NCBI RefSeq assembly: GCF_008370495.1
Contig: NZ_VTUX01000007.1
Coordinates: forward strand, 186,001-250,000
Direction of reading: 5' to 3'
Source: Pseudohalioglobus sediminis
Lineage (GTDB): Bacteria > Pseudomonadota > Gammaproteobacteria > Pseudomonadales > Halieaceae
Length of the DNA: 64,000 nucleotides
The notes under the pieces are model-generated. The model was given only the letters and a program-made list of their open reading frames with translations. It had not been told where the DNA came from and did no database searches. The position numbers were made by a program, and so were the translations under genes. This document shows, piece by piece, positions 17,344 through 26,228 of this stretch (positions are counted from its first letter, which is position 1; the number at the start of each line of letters is the position of its first letter).

Positions 17344-18789
17344 GTGAAAACAACACTAAAAGCCACCCTGGCATCCATGCTCTTGGCCGGCTCGATGCAG
17401 GTTGCTGCCGAACCGCCCGCGGTACAGGAGCCATCCTCGCCGGAAGCCATCCAGAAGGCCCTCAGCGGCGGCGTGCCCATGGGTCGCTGGAAAGAGGGCC
17501 TGCTGTTTGAGGGCATCAGCCCGCACCCCTGGCTGACCAGCGCAGCAAACTGGTTCCCCGGCACCGAGGAAGTCCAGCCGCACGAGATGCGCATTACTTT
17601 CATGGGAACTTCGCCCACTATTCGTCCTGGACAGATGAACACCTCAATTTTTGTTGAGCTAGGCAACGGCGATAACTTTATTTTCGACATTGGCGAAGGG
17701 TCTGTTGCCAACTACACCGCCGCGCGCGTCGCCCTTAACCAGATGAATAACATCTTCATCACCCACCTGCACGTGGATCACTATGGCTCCCTGCCCTATG
17801 TGTGGATGTTCGGCACCTGGTCCGGCGGCTGGCACAAGCCCATTACCGTACACGGCCCCTCCGGGCGTACCCCCGAGTTCGGCACCAGGGCCATGGTTGA
17901 AGGCATGAGACAGATGACCGCCTGGCACCGTGACGCCTTCAGCGTGTTCCCCGTCGGCAAAGGCTGGGATATCCAGGTGAAGGAGTTCGATTTCGCCGAC
18001 AACGGCGGCACTGTCTATGAGCAGAACGGCGTCAAGGTTATTCACTGGCAGCGCTCCCATGCCAAGGACGGGGCCTCTGCCTATCGCCTCGACTGGCAGA
18101 TCAACGACGAGGAATCCCTTTGCTTCGTCTGGACCGGTGACGGCCGCCCCAGTGAGCTGGACATCAAGTACGCCAAGGGCTGCGATGTTTACGTTACCGA
18201 GCTGCAGCAGGAAGTAGTGGAAATCAACTCCGGCGTGCAGGGCGTGCCACCGTTCCTGGCCCGCTACACCATCGATACCCACCACACTCCGGGCTATGCC
18301 GTTGGTTATCTTGCCGACAAGATCAAGCCGCGTATGCTGATGACCACGCACATGACCTTTGACCCCTGGCTCAACGAGGAGACGGTAGCTGAGGTACGCC
18401 ATCACTGGGACGGCCCCTACCACTTCGGCGCCCCGGACGGCATCGTGGTGAACGTCACCACCGACCAGATCTGGGTACGCGAGGGCATCCTGCCGGACTT
18501 CCCCAACCAGCGCGCGCCGCAGCAGGATTTCACCAACGGCCAGTTGATTGTGCCGATGCCGCCCACAGATCGCAGCAAGATCCAGAATGCCTGGGTGCGC
18601 GAACAGCAGATCGATCCCGACAAGTACTACCCGAAAGGCTACAAGCCCGAGTTGCTTGAGGAGTGGCCGGCTGAGACCGATATCGTGGCACCTGTAGAGG
18701 CCCTGCCGGAAAACCTGCGCAAGAGCATGGGTGGACACTGGGAATTCACCCAGAAAAACCGCAAGGCGCTGGAAGAAATGAACAAGTAG
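17344..18789 (+). CDS. secreted metallo-beta-lactamase fold hydrolase, GntH-like
   Basis: 481 residues. GTG at 17344 follows CAGGAG by 8 bases and opens a signal peptide (KTTLKATLASMLLAGSMQVA). MBL fold: MRITFMGTSPTIRPGQMNTS, metal motif THLHVDHYG, then VWTGDGRPSE and THMTFD as further ligands. Length and these motifs resemble a periplasmic MBL group that databases, as I recall, name after GntH of guanitoxin synthesis; that name is unlikely to describe the role here. Substrate unknown. Closed by a strong terminator. Confidence 0.85.
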   Translation: MKTTLKATLASMLLAGSMQVAAEPPAVQEPSSPEAIQKALSGGVPMGRWKEGLLFEGISPHPWLTSAANWFPGTEEVQPHEMRITFMGTSPTIRPGQMNTSIFVELGNGDNFIFDIGEGSVANYTAARVALNQMNNIFITHLHVDHYGSLPYVWMFGTWSGGWHKPITVHGPSGRTPEFGTRAMVEGMRQMTAWHRDAFSVFPVGKGWDIQVKEFDFADNGGTVYEQNGVKVIHWQRSHAKDGASAYRLDWQINDEESLCFVWTGDGRPSELDIKYAKGCDVYVTELQQEVVEINSGVQGVPPFLARYTIDTHHTPGYAVGYLADKIKPRMLMTTHMTFDPWLNEETVAEVRHHWDGPYHFGAPDGIVVNVTTDQIWVREGILPDFPNQRAPQQDFTNGQLIVPMPPTDRSKIQNAWVREQQIDPDKYYPKGYKPELLEEWPAETDIVAPVEALPENLRKSMGGHWEFTQKNRKALEEMNK

Positions 18790-18808
18790 TTTTTTTCAGA
18801 GCTGACAG

Positions 18809-18830
18809 AGGGCCCTGCGGGGCCCTTTTT
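18809..18830 (+). terminator. rho-independent terminator after the MBL gene
   Basis: Perfect stem AGGGCCC-tgcg-GGGCCCT followed by a T tract, 19 bp after the stop. Confidence 0.85.
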
Positions 18831-18949
18831 CACGCCTGCCCTTCGCGCCCCTGATCCAGGCAGGCAGCATCGCTGAAACCTGGCGCGACCATAGAACGGT
18901 CGATACTGGGTAAGATTCTCTGACCCGCGACCTGGACCAGCTCGCGGCT

Positions 18950-18976
18950 GTGGCCGCGCCTGCGGTGTATCCGTCT
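18950..18976 (+). repeat. REP-like hairpin, family A
   Basis: GCTCGCGGCTGTGGCCGCGC: same GCGGC-tgtg-GCCGC hairpin as at 12971 and 21077, 60 bp before the NnrU-like gene. Confidence 0.6.
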
Positions 18977-19035
18977 GGTGACAGGTGGGTTTAGGGACTA
19001 GACTGTTTGGGAACCCACGGCGAGAGACGACAAAC

Positions 19036-19599
19036 ATGGCTCTACTTATTGCAGGTGTACTGTTGTGGTCAATCGTCCACCTCGTCCCCGCCATCGCCCA
19101 GGCGCTCAGGCAGTCACTGCTCGGCAAGCTGGGAGAGAATGGCTACAAGGGCCTGTTTTCCCTGCTGCTGATCGCCGCCATCCTGATGATGGTGTTCGGC
19201 TGGCGCAGTATCGACCAACCCACCTACCTGTACACGCTGCCGCTGTGGACCCGCCACCTCGGTATGCTGCTGGTACTGGTGGCCTTCATCCTGTTCGTGG
19301 CATCGGGCATGGCCACGCGCATCAAGCAGGTCCTGCGCCATCCGCAGCTGACCGGGGTGCTGATCTGGGCGGGAGCCCACCTGATGATGAACGGTGACAG
19401 TCGCTCGCTGGTGTTATTTGGCGGCATGGGTATCTGGGCCCTGCTGGAGATCGTACTGATCAACCGCCGCGATGGCGCGTGGGTGAAACCGGAAGTACCC
19501 GGTATGGCGCAGGAAGCAAAGCTGCTCGCCATCAGCCTGGTGGTATTCGTGGCGGTGGTTTTCGCGCACCCGTGGCTGGCTGGCGTCGCGATTCGTTGA
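19036..19599 (+). CDS. NnrU-family membrane protein
   Basis: 187 residues, six hydrophobic segments. ATG at 19036 begins LLIAGVLLWSIVHLVPAIAQ, the H-x-x-P motif of NnrU, which was first found near nitric-oxide reductase genes; a related protein is involved in 15-cis-zeta-carotene isomerase. RSLVLFGGMGIWALLEI is the second conserved block. No denitrification genes are near, so a role in NO metabolism is not supported here. It converges on the M48 protease gene with no bases between stops. Confidence 0.82.
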   Translation: MALLIAGVLLWSIVHLVPAIAQALRQSLLGKLGENGYKGLFSLLLIAAILMMVFGWRSIDQPTYLYTLPLWTRHLGMLLVLVAFILFVASGMATRIKQVLRHPQLTGVLIWAGAHLMMNGDSRSLVLFGGMGIWALLEIVLINRRDGAWVKPEVPGMAQEAKLLAISLVVFVAVVFAHPWLAGVAIR

Positions 19600-21030
19600 T
19601 CAGAACTGCCCCAGCGCCTTGCCCACCGCCTGGAAAAAAGCCATGCGCTGCTCGATACGCTCCACGGTCACCTCGTCCTTGGCCAGCTTGACGGCCAGGG
19701 TGAGCTGTTCCATGGCGGGCTGCATGGCGCCATTGAGGAAGAAATACTCCGCGCGGGATTGATGCAGCCCCAGCCGATCGCCTGCCAGGCCCTGGATTTC
19801 GGCCAGCCAGTACCACAGTGTGGCATTGGTAGGCTTGCGGCGGGCGTGCTCCTTCAACAGTTTGTCCGCCTCGGTGTAGCGGCCGGCCTTGAAATAGGTC
19901 TTGCCCAGCTGGATAGTCACCGGATGGTTGCCGGGCATGATTTCCAGGCCGCGCCGCAGCTTCCTGATCGCCTCGTCATAACGCTCCTGCTCAAGGTCGA
20001 TTTCGGTTTCCGCCAGGGCATACGCCAGGTTGTCGGGTTTGAACTCGCGCATGGGTTGCAACAGCGCGCGGGCCTCTTCGTATTCGCCGTTTTCAGTTAG
20101 CGCCAGCACCAGGCCATACTGGGCGGCAACGGCCTGGGCGCCGTGGCTCTCCTTGCGCAACTTGCGGAAGTGACTCACCGCCTCGGCAGAATCATCAATG
20201 AAACTCAAATCGGCGCGCGCTCGCATCAGCTGGAATTCGGGGTTGTCCTGGTACATGCGCCGGGGATACTGGGCCGCCCTGTTGCGGGCATCGGCAATAC
20301 GCTTTTCAGTCAGTGGGTGGGTGAGCAGGAACTCGGGAGGCCGCGAACCGTAAACGCGCGATTGCGCCTGCATGATTTCGAACATGCCGGCAGAGCCGTG
20401 GGGATCCAGGCCTGCCGCTACCAGGTTCTGCATACCAATCCTGTCCGCCTCCTGTTCATGCTGGCGACTGTAACGCAACGAGGCATCCTGCGCCGCGGCC
20501 TGGGAACCCGCCATGGCGGCCATACCGGCGTCGCCGGCGCCGGCCGCGGCGGCCACCAGGCCGGTGAGCAGGCCAACCATGGCCATCTTCTGCGAGCGCT
20601 GGGCGTTCTCCATCCCGCGAGAAAAGTGGCGCTGGCTCAGGTGCGCCAGTTCGTGACCCAGCACCGAGGCTAACTGGGACTCATTCTCCGCCGATAAAAT
20701 CAAACCGGTATGCACACCCACTACCCCGCCGGGCACGGCGAAGGCGTTGATAGTCTTATTGTTTACCAGCACGATTTCGAGGCGCCGCTCGCGCAGCTGG
20801 CTGGTCTCGGCCAGGCGGTACACCAGACTTTCAATATAATCCTGCAGCTGCGGATCGCTGACCAGTGGCGCCTGCCGGCGAAACTGCATCAGCCAGGCGC
20901 GCCCCATCAGGTACTCCTGCGACAGCGGTACGGCATTACCCTCACCAAAGTCTGGCAGGCCCTGCTGCTGGGCGTGAGTGGGCATGGCGAAGCCCAGCAG
21001 GCATAGGGCGATGAAGAAAACGCGGGACAT
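19600..21030 (-). CDS. periplasmic M48 metalloprotease with TPR repeats, BepA-like
   Basis: 476 residues. Signal peptide (FIALCLLGFAMPTHA). Zinc motif HELAHLSQRH at about 124-133, with a downstream EQEADRIG motif giving the third ligand; both are diagnostic of M48. The C-terminal 200 residues look like tetratricopeptide helices (SFIDDSAEAVSHFRKLRKES; ALAETEIDLEQERYDEAIRK). This is the layout of BepA (YfgC), which checks and degrades stalled LptD and other outer-membrane barrels. Likely the same role. Confidence 0.88.
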   Translation of the reverse strand: MSRVFFIALCLLGFAMPTHAQQQGLPDFGEGNAVPLSQEYLMGRAWLMQFRRQAPLVSDPQLQDYIESLVYRLAETSQLRERRLEIVLVNNKTINAFAVPGGVVGVHTGLILSAENESQLASVLGHELAHLSQRHFSRGMENAQRSQKMAMVGLLTGLVAAAAGAGDAGMAAMAGSQAAAQDASLRYSRQHEQEADRIGMQNLVAAGLDPHGSAGMFEIMQAQSRVYGSRPPEFLLTHPLTEKRIADARNRAAQYPRRMYQDNPEFQLMRARADLSFIDDSAEAVSHFRKLRKESHGAQAVAAQYGLVLALTENGEYEEARALLQPMREFKPDNLAYALAETEIDLEQERYDEAIRKLRRGLEIMPGNHPVTIQLGKTYFKAGRYTEADKLLKEHARRKPTNATLWYWLAEIQGLAGDRLGLHQSRAEYFFLNGAMQPAMEQLTLAVKLAKDEVTVERIEQRMAFFQAVGKALGQF

Positions 21031-21076
21031 GGTCAGGTTACTCTCTTTGCATTGCTTGATTTCAACACCAGCACCC

Positions 21077-21184
21077 GCTCGCAGCTGTGGCCGCTCCTAC
21101 AGGGGCTCGTGACATCGGGTTACAGCGGGGCCGTCATGGTGAAGCCGATGCCGATGCGATGGTGGTTTGGTCATAATCGATAAG
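21077..21184. repeat. degenerate tandem copy of the pldA 3' end with REP-like hairpin
   Basis: The block begins with the REP-like sequence GCTCGCAGCTGTGGCCGCTC and continues with a diverged copy of the last 20 or so codons of the phospholipase gene (TCATGGTGAAGCCGATGCCG). The neighbouring unit 21185-21296 is the real one. One-base shifts around 21160 break the copied frame. Confidence 0.8.
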
Positions 21185-21213
21185 GCTCGCGGCTGTGGCG
21201 GCTCCTGCGGGTG
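21185..21213 (+). repeat. REP-like hairpin, family A
   Basis: GCTCGCGGCTGTGGCGGCTC, second copy in the tandem unit, immediately after the pldA stop (on the minus strand). Confidence 0.55.
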
Positions 21214-21227
21214 CTGGTGTCACCGGG

Positions 21228-22238
21228 TTACAGCAGGTCGGTCATGGTGAAGCCAATGCCGATGCGATTGGTGGTTTCATCATAATCGATCAGGCTTTCA
21301 CCGTAGCCGTTGAAATACTGCACGTAGCCGCGGAAACGTTTGGTATTGGGCAGGGGAAAAGTCCAGTCCAGCTGGATAGCGCCCTTGTTTTCGCTATTCA
21401 GGTTATTGCGCAGAGTGAAGCCGAACTGGTGTTCATGCCACTTCCACACACCCTGCAGATCACCGTAACCCATGTAGTGGTACATACGCGGGTTGTCATC
21501 GTCTTCCTCATCTTCCGGCAGGCGATACCAGGCCCGACCGGTAATCAGGATATTATCGCGCTCAAAGGAAGCGCTGCCGATAATACGGTTCCAGCTGCGT
21601 GAGAGTAGCTCGCCGCGACCGTTGGACTGGTGCGTCAGGCTCAGGCCCAGCATGGTGTTGTTAAAGCCGAATATTTCCCAGTCGTTGTCAAAAGCCAGGA
21701 TCGCTTCCGGCTGGTAGTTGGTCTCCCGGAACGGTGCCGATTCCTCGGAGTTGTAGACCTGCCACCAGTTCTCCTGCGTGTAGGCCCCCCACAGGTTGGT
21801 GCCCTTACCGAGGATATCGCGCCAGATGATAGCCTTGAAACTGATCTGGAACTTGGCCTCCACATCGTCCATCTCCGCGTCGGGGTACAGGTCCGTCCAC
21901 GCCTCCTCGTTGATATTGGAGTTGTAGGTGACCGGCAACAGGTAGTTGCGCCGGTGCGGTGTCACAATCCAGGGGTTCTCTGCCAGTTTTTCCTCGGCGT
22001 CCAGGCGGGCGGCGAACAGTTCGTCTTCCTCAGGCGGCGCAGGCAGTGCGGCGGCAGGGGCTGCGGGCTCGTCCGCGGATAATTGTTCAGCCTTCTGCTC
22101 AATGGCCAGCGTGTCATAGCAGGCCAGGCGCTGCAGGTCATCCTCTATCAGCGCGCACTCTGCAAGCGTGGCTGCGGCGGCGGGATGAATGACAAACAAC
22201 AGGCCAAGCGCAGCAAACGGGCCATACACTGATTTCAT
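21228..22238 (-). CDS. pldA: outer-membrane phospholipase A
   Basis: 336 residues. ATG at 22238 opens a signal peptide ([20 protein letters not shown]); an upstream in-frame ATG would add 19 unlikely residues. OMPLA hallmarks: [11 protein letters not shown], then the active-site HQSNGRG with catalytic His and Ser, and the following SWNRI with the polar Asn partner. About 110 residues precede the barrel, including a Cys-containing helix ([18 protein letters not shown]) seen in several marine homologs. The enzyme hydrolyses phospholipids that reach the outer leaflet, when dimeric and Ca2+-bound. Its 3' end is duplicated downstream. Confidence 0.9.
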   Translation of the reverse strand: MKSVYGPFAALGLLFVIHPAAAATLAECALIEDDLQRLACYDTLAIEQKAEQLSADEPAAPAAALPAPPEEDELFAARLDAEEKLAENPWIVTPHRRNYLLPVTYNSNINEEAWTDLYPDAEMDDVEAKFQISFKAIIWRDILGKGTNLWGAYTQENWWQVYNSEESAPFRETNYQPEAILAFDNDWEIFGFNNTMLGLSLTHQSNGRGELLSRSWNRIIGSASFERDNILITGRAWYRLPEDEEDDDNPRMYHYMGYGDLQGVWKWHEHQFGFTLRNNLNSENKGAIQLDWTFPLPNTKRFRGYVQYFNGYGESLIDYDETTNRIGIGFTMTDLL

Positions 22239-22362
22239 ATTCGGAGTCTCGGCAAACGAAAGCGCAATCATACGCCTACAGCGGCGCGCGCCCAAGCGGA
22301 TCAGCCAACGGTGGCGGGAATATCACCCTGCTCACCGCGCACGGCAAGCGACGGTAAGCGCT

Positions 22363-23973
22363 TCACACCCCGCCACGCAGATACTCGGCCAGGCGCTGCT
22401 GCGCCTGGTCACCGAACAGGATAGCGCAGGCTTCCTCCAGCCCGGGAGCATGCTCGATGTCTCGACGCCGAACCACCTGTTCGATCTTGGAGCGTCGACG
22501 CATGAAATCCTCCAGCTTGACGATCATCTCGCGACGACCCGCCAGTTCGATTTCACAGCGCGTGTACTCGGCATTCTCAATCAACAGGCTGGCACAGGTC
22601 TCGTCTTCACGGATTCGCTCCAGCAAGCCAAAAGCCGCGGTACCATAGCGACGCCAGAAACGCTCCGACAGGGGCTCCGAGGAACTGGGGTCGGTCAGGC
22701 TGTCCAGGTTCATCAGCTTCGCCTGCAGCATGAACTCGGCGCGCTCCTCGGCAGAGGGCTCCCCGTACCAGACATTTTTCGGATAGGGGACGATGACCCC
22801 CATGGCCGCCACTTTGTCCACGACCTCGTCACCCACGTTGAGGCAGTCCGTCAGCTTGCCGCCAAAAATGGTGAGGTGCCGGTGCAGCTCGCTTTGTTCG
22901 ATGACATGCTTGCGCGACAACTGCACCCAGTCTGCCTCGCCTGACATATCTTCCGTGGCCAGGGGGCGCACGCCGACCCGCTCCGCCACCACGTCGTCCA
23001 TGGTCAACGGTTTGTCCAGGTCGAGCAGCGCGTTGACGTTGTCCAGCACGAACTGGCGATCCTCATCGGTCACGCCCACGTCCGGGTCCGACACCTGGGT
23101 GTCCGTGGTGCCGATACAGGTCTTCGGTCCCATCGGGATAAGGAAGAACAGGCGCCCATCGCTGGCAAAAAACGTCAGCACGCGCTGGTTATCGGTCACC
23201 CTGTCAACGATAAGGTGAATGCCCTTCGAGAGCAGGTGATGGTGGCGAGTACGCTCACCGCTTATCTGGTTGTGCTGGTCGGCATAGGGGCCACAGGCGT
23301 TGACCACGACCCGGGAGCGAATCTGCAGGGTGTTACCGCTGATGGTATCCCGTGCGTTGGTATACCACAGCTCCCCGACGCGCCGGTTGTCTACGGATTC
23401 CACGTAGTTGGCCGCAATGCAGCCGTAGTTGAGCGCAGTGCGGATGAAATTGAAAACGAAGCGCGCGTCGTTGTCGTACAGATAACAGTCCGAATATTCC
23501 AGCCCGCCGGCAGCGTTGGCGGTATTGACCACGGGCTCCATGCGCTCCAGCTGGCGACCGCTGAAATAGCGCGGCGGCCGGGTCTGGAAACGGCCCATGA
23601 TCCAGTAGAGTACCGCGCCGAGGTAGACGAAAAACGCAGGAAACCGGAAACCGCGCTGGATGGTGGTGAAAAAACGTATCTCTTTCACCGTGGACGGGTA
23701 CGCCCGCATCAGTTCATTGCGGGACTTGCACAGCTTGTTGACCAGCAGGTACTCATGGCTCTCGAGGTATTTGATACCGCCCCAGGCCAGGTTGGAAGAA
23801 CTGGAACTGACGCCACTGGCAAAGTCCTCGCGCTCAATCAGCGCGACCTTGACCCCGCGCCCTGCCAGCGCCGCGGCAGAGACGGCACCGTTGATGCCAC
23901 CACCGACAATGAGCACGTCATAGACCTGCTCGCCAAGCTTTTCCAGATTGGTATTGCGCAAGCTGACTGCCAT
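22363..23973 (-). CDS. glpD: FAD-dependent glycerol-3-phosphate dehydrogenase
   Basis: 536 residues; oxidises glycerol-3-phosphate to dihydroxyacetone phosphate and passes electrons to the quinone pool at the inner membrane. FAD motif DVLIVGGGINGAVSAAALAG, then the family's SGVSSSSSNLAWGG and later GPYADQHNQ; the C-terminal helical domain is present. ATG at 23973 is preferred because GGGAGGGATT lies before it and the dinucleotide fold starts 20 residues in. Divergence from the usual end motif makes a related FAD oxidase possible but less likely. Neighbours are PldA and a LysR regulator; release of glycerophosphate from phospholipid would supply the substrate (inference). Confidence 0.88.
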   Translation of the reverse strand: MAVSLRNTNLEKLGEQVYDVLIVGGGINGAVSAAALAGRGVKVALIEREDFASGVSSSSSNLAWGGIKYLESHEYLLVNKLCKSRNELMRAYPSTVKEIRFFTTIQRGFRFPAFFVYLGAVLYWIMGRFQTRPPRYFSGRQLERMEPVVNTANAAGGLEYSDCYLYDNDARFVFNFIRTALNYGCIAANYVESVDNRRVGELWYTNARDTISGNTLQIRSRVVVNACGPYADQHNQISGERTRHHHLLSKGIHLIVDRVTDNQRVLTFFASDGRLFFLIPMGPKTCIGTTDTQVSDPDVGVTDEDRQFVLDNVNALLDLDKPLTMDDVVAERVGVRPLATEDMSGEADWVQLSRKHVIEQSELHRHLTIFGGKLTDCLNVGDEVVDKVAAMGVIVPYPKNVWYGEPSAEERAEFMLQAKLMNLDSLTDPSSSEPLSERFWRRYGTAAFGLLERIREDETCASLLIENAEYTRCEIELAGRREMIVKLEDFMRRRSKIEQVVRRRDIEHAPGLEEACAILFGDQAQQRLAEYLRGGV

Positions 23974-24000
23974 GAATCCCTCCCCCTCGCAGCGCACACT

Positions 24001-24888
24001 CTACAAGTTCCAGTGTGACTCGCAAAGCGCAACGAAGCGCGTGGCAGCCCGGCTCAATTGCTTGCCCGCGCGGTAGTAGATGCCAACCTGCTTGTCTATC
24101 GAGCCAAAGGAGACATCGTCAATGATATGAAACGCTGCGCAATCCGGGTGCTCCTCAAGCAAGCGCCGGTCGATAAAGGCCACACCCATGCCCTCGCGCA
24201 CCATATGAATGCGCAGCTGCAGGCTGCTGACTTCCCATACCGTACTGAACTGGTCGCGCAGGCGCTGTATTGAAGGGCGCAGGTCCGGGTTGTCCAGGGC
24301 CGAGGTTATCAGGGGCGTCTGCTTCAGCGCGTCGGCATCACCCTGTTTCATCTCTTCGAAACGGGGGTGGCCCGGGCTGACCACGAGGTGCCTGGAGTCG
24401 GTGTACAACGGCACCGTGGCAAAGGCCTGCATGTCTTTCTGGAAAGGCCCGAAACCCAGCTCCACATTGCCGGCCAGCACCGCGTAAATGATATTGCGCG
24501 CCGGCATTTCCATCACCTGCATGCGCACCTGCGGGTATTCGCGGTAGTAGGCGCTGGTCAAGCCGGGCGCATGGAACCGGTTGATGGACGCGCTGAGGGC
24601 CAGGCTCAGGGTTTCGGACTGCCCCTGGCGCAGCTGGGCAATATCTTCCAGGGTCTGCTGCTCGCCGGTGAGTACCTCGAAGGCATGGTCGAACAGGCGA
24701 CGGCCGGCATCCGTCAGGCGTAAATCCTTGCCGCGGCGGATCAGGGGGGTACCGAGTTTGTTCTCCAGCCCGGCAACCGCCTGGCTGACCGCCGACTGGC
24801 TGATATGCAGGGACTCCGCCGCGCGCCGGAAGCCGCCTTCCTCGATGACGGCGCGAAATGCCCGTAACTCACTGTTTTCAAAGCGCAT
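24001..24888 (-). CDS. LysR-family transcriptional regulator
   Basis: 295 residues. Winged helix-turn-helix at the N-terminus (FENSELRAFRAVIEEGGFRR, then ESLHISQSAVSQAVAGLENK), then the two-lobed effector domain. ATG at 24888 fits the family's M-R/K-x-E/D-x-x-x-L-R-x-F start; earlier in-frame codons lack this. Divergent from the citrate synthase gene across 96 bp, so it probably controls it, and 27 bp from the glpD start on the same strand. Confidence 0.88.
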   Translation of the reverse strand: MRFENSELRAFRAVIEEGGFRRAAESLHISQSAVSQAVAGLENKLGTPLIRRGKDLRLTDAGRRLFDHAFEVLTGEQQTLEDIAQLRQGQSETLSLALSASINRFHAPGLTSAYYREYPQVRMQVMEMPARNIIYAVLAGNVELGFGPFQKDMQAFATVPLYTDSRHLVVSPGHPRFEEMKQGDADALKQTPLITSALDNPDLRPSIQRLRDQFSTVWEVSSLQLRIHMVREGMGVAFIDRRLLEEHPDCAAFHIIDDVSFGSIDKQVGIYYRAGKQLSRAATRFVALCESHWNL

Positions 24889-24984
24889 ATAAGGCCCGCT
24901 AATACATTGATAAGTAACATTAACCCACCTGATCATTTTCGTCGCTATACTGTGAAAAATTACCATTTTCGAGAGTCCCAACCC
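24889..24984. promoter_or_regulatory. divergent control region between LysR gene and citrate synthase
   Basis: 96 bp, AT-rich compared with its neighbours. TATACT at about 24944 is a fair -10 for the citrate synthase gene. TGATAAGTAACATTA near 24908-24922 has a T-N11-A pattern that LysR proteins favour. Not resolved further. Confidence 0.4.
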
Positions 24985-26121
24985 ATGTCCGAGAACTCCT
25001 CCCTATTTTCCGCTGACCTCGCCGGGGTCGTCGTAGGCGAAACCGCTATTTCCGACGTACAGGGAGACAGTGGCCTGCTCAGCTACCGCGGTATCGACAT
25101 CAATGACCTTATCGGCACGCCATTCCTGCACGTTGCCTGGCTGGTGATATTCGGGGACTGGCCCACGGAGGCCGAAAAACGCAATCTGCGCACCTTCATG
25201 TGCGACCACGCGAGGCTGACTCACCCCGAGCAGGACCTGCTGGGACATGTGCCGCGCGACCTGCACCCCATGCTGATGTTGCAGGGCGTGGTGCCGCTGC
25301 TGCAGATGCCGGAGGAGGAGACGCTGGGCAAGGGTCTGGATGCCGAGCACGGCCTGTTTATCGCCGCCAAGATTTCCGCGCTGATCGCCGCCCACTACCG
25401 GCTCAGCCAGAACAAGGTCATCCTGCACCCCACCGCAGGTAAGCTGCGCCACGACAACTTCCTCACCATGTTCCACGGCAAGGCGCCCAGCCGCGAGCAG
25501 GTGCGCATGCTGGACGCCGCGCAGATCCTGCAGATGGAGCACAGCTTCAATGCCGGCACCTTTGCCGGGCGGGTTTGTGCCAGCACCCTGGCCCCGGTGC
25601 AATCCTCCATCTCTGCGTCCATCGGCACCTTGTTCGGGCGCCTTCACGGCGGTGCCGACCAGGCAGCCCTGGAAATGGCCATGGAAATCGGCAGCCCGGA
25701 GAAAGCCGAGGCCTACGTGCAGGAATGCCTGGCAAACAAGGTAAAAATCATGGGCATGGGCCACCGGGAATATCGCACCGTTGACCCACGCGCAAAAATC
25801 CTCAAGCCGATGGCCATGGAACTGTGCACCGACCCCGAGAGCAAAAACCTGCTGGACACCCTGGTGGCAGTCGAAGCCGCCTGCCAGAAAGAGTTCGGCA
25901 GTCGTGGCAAGGAGATCTGGGCCAATGTCGAGTTCTACAAAGGTGCGGTATTCCACAGCCTGGGCATCCCGACACACTATTTCACCGCGATGTTCGCCAT
26001 GGCGCGCGTCTTCGGCTACGTGGCGCACTTCCTCGAGTTCCGCCAGGACAATTGCCTGATTCGCCCCCGCGCGGCCTACACCGGCAAACCCACTGCGGCC
26101 CGGGACCAGTCCGCAGCCTGA
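24985..26121 (+). CDS. citrate synthase family protein (citrate or 2-methylcitrate synthase)
   Basis: 378 residues, the short type II-like form without the N-terminal extension of E. coli GltA. LLSYRGIDINDLIG at the start, HSFNAGTFAGRV (catalytic His), GRLHGGADQAAL (second His) and MGMGHREYRTVDPRAKI, then the Asp in AYTGK-preceding ECLIRPRA-type region (here QDNCLIRPRA). These cover substrate and catalytic regions. Short forms include both citrate synthase and PrpC; no prpB/prpD is nearby, so the choice stays open. Its own LysR regulator suggests conditional expression. Confidence 0.87.
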   Translation: MSENSSLFSADLAGVVVGETAISDVQGDSGLLSYRGIDINDLIGTPFLHVAWLVIFGDWPTEAEKRNLRTFMCDHARLTHPEQDLLGHVPRDLHPMLMLQGVVPLLQMPEEETLGKGLDAEHGLFIAAKISALIAAHYRLSQNKVILHPTAGKLRHDNFLTMFHGKAPSREQVRMLDAAQILQMEHSFNAGTFAGRVCASTLAPVQSSISASIGTLFGRLHGGADQAALEMAMEIGSPEKAEAYVQECLANKVKIMGMGHREYRTVDPRAKILKPMAMELCTDPESKNLLDTLVAVEAACQKEFGSRGKEIWANVEFYKGAVFHSLGIPTHYFTAMFAMARVFGYVAHFLEFRQDNCLIRPRAAYTGKPTAARDQSAA

Positions 26122-26228
26122 GCGCACCCACCGGCGCGGCCCGGGGGCTGCGCCGAGTGAGCTCCCCGATTGCATGCGCAGGCCGGTCCCCGTATAACGT
26201 TCACAACGCTCTTGTTGCAGGACCTGTT

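Noticed and set aside
17659-18738. 359-residue minus-strand frame
   Set aside because: Lies inside the MBL hydrolase gene, which has signal peptide, motifs, ribosome-binding site and terminator.
25003-26175. 390-residue minus-strand frame
   Set aside because: Antisense to citrate synthase, whose catalytic motifs are intact.
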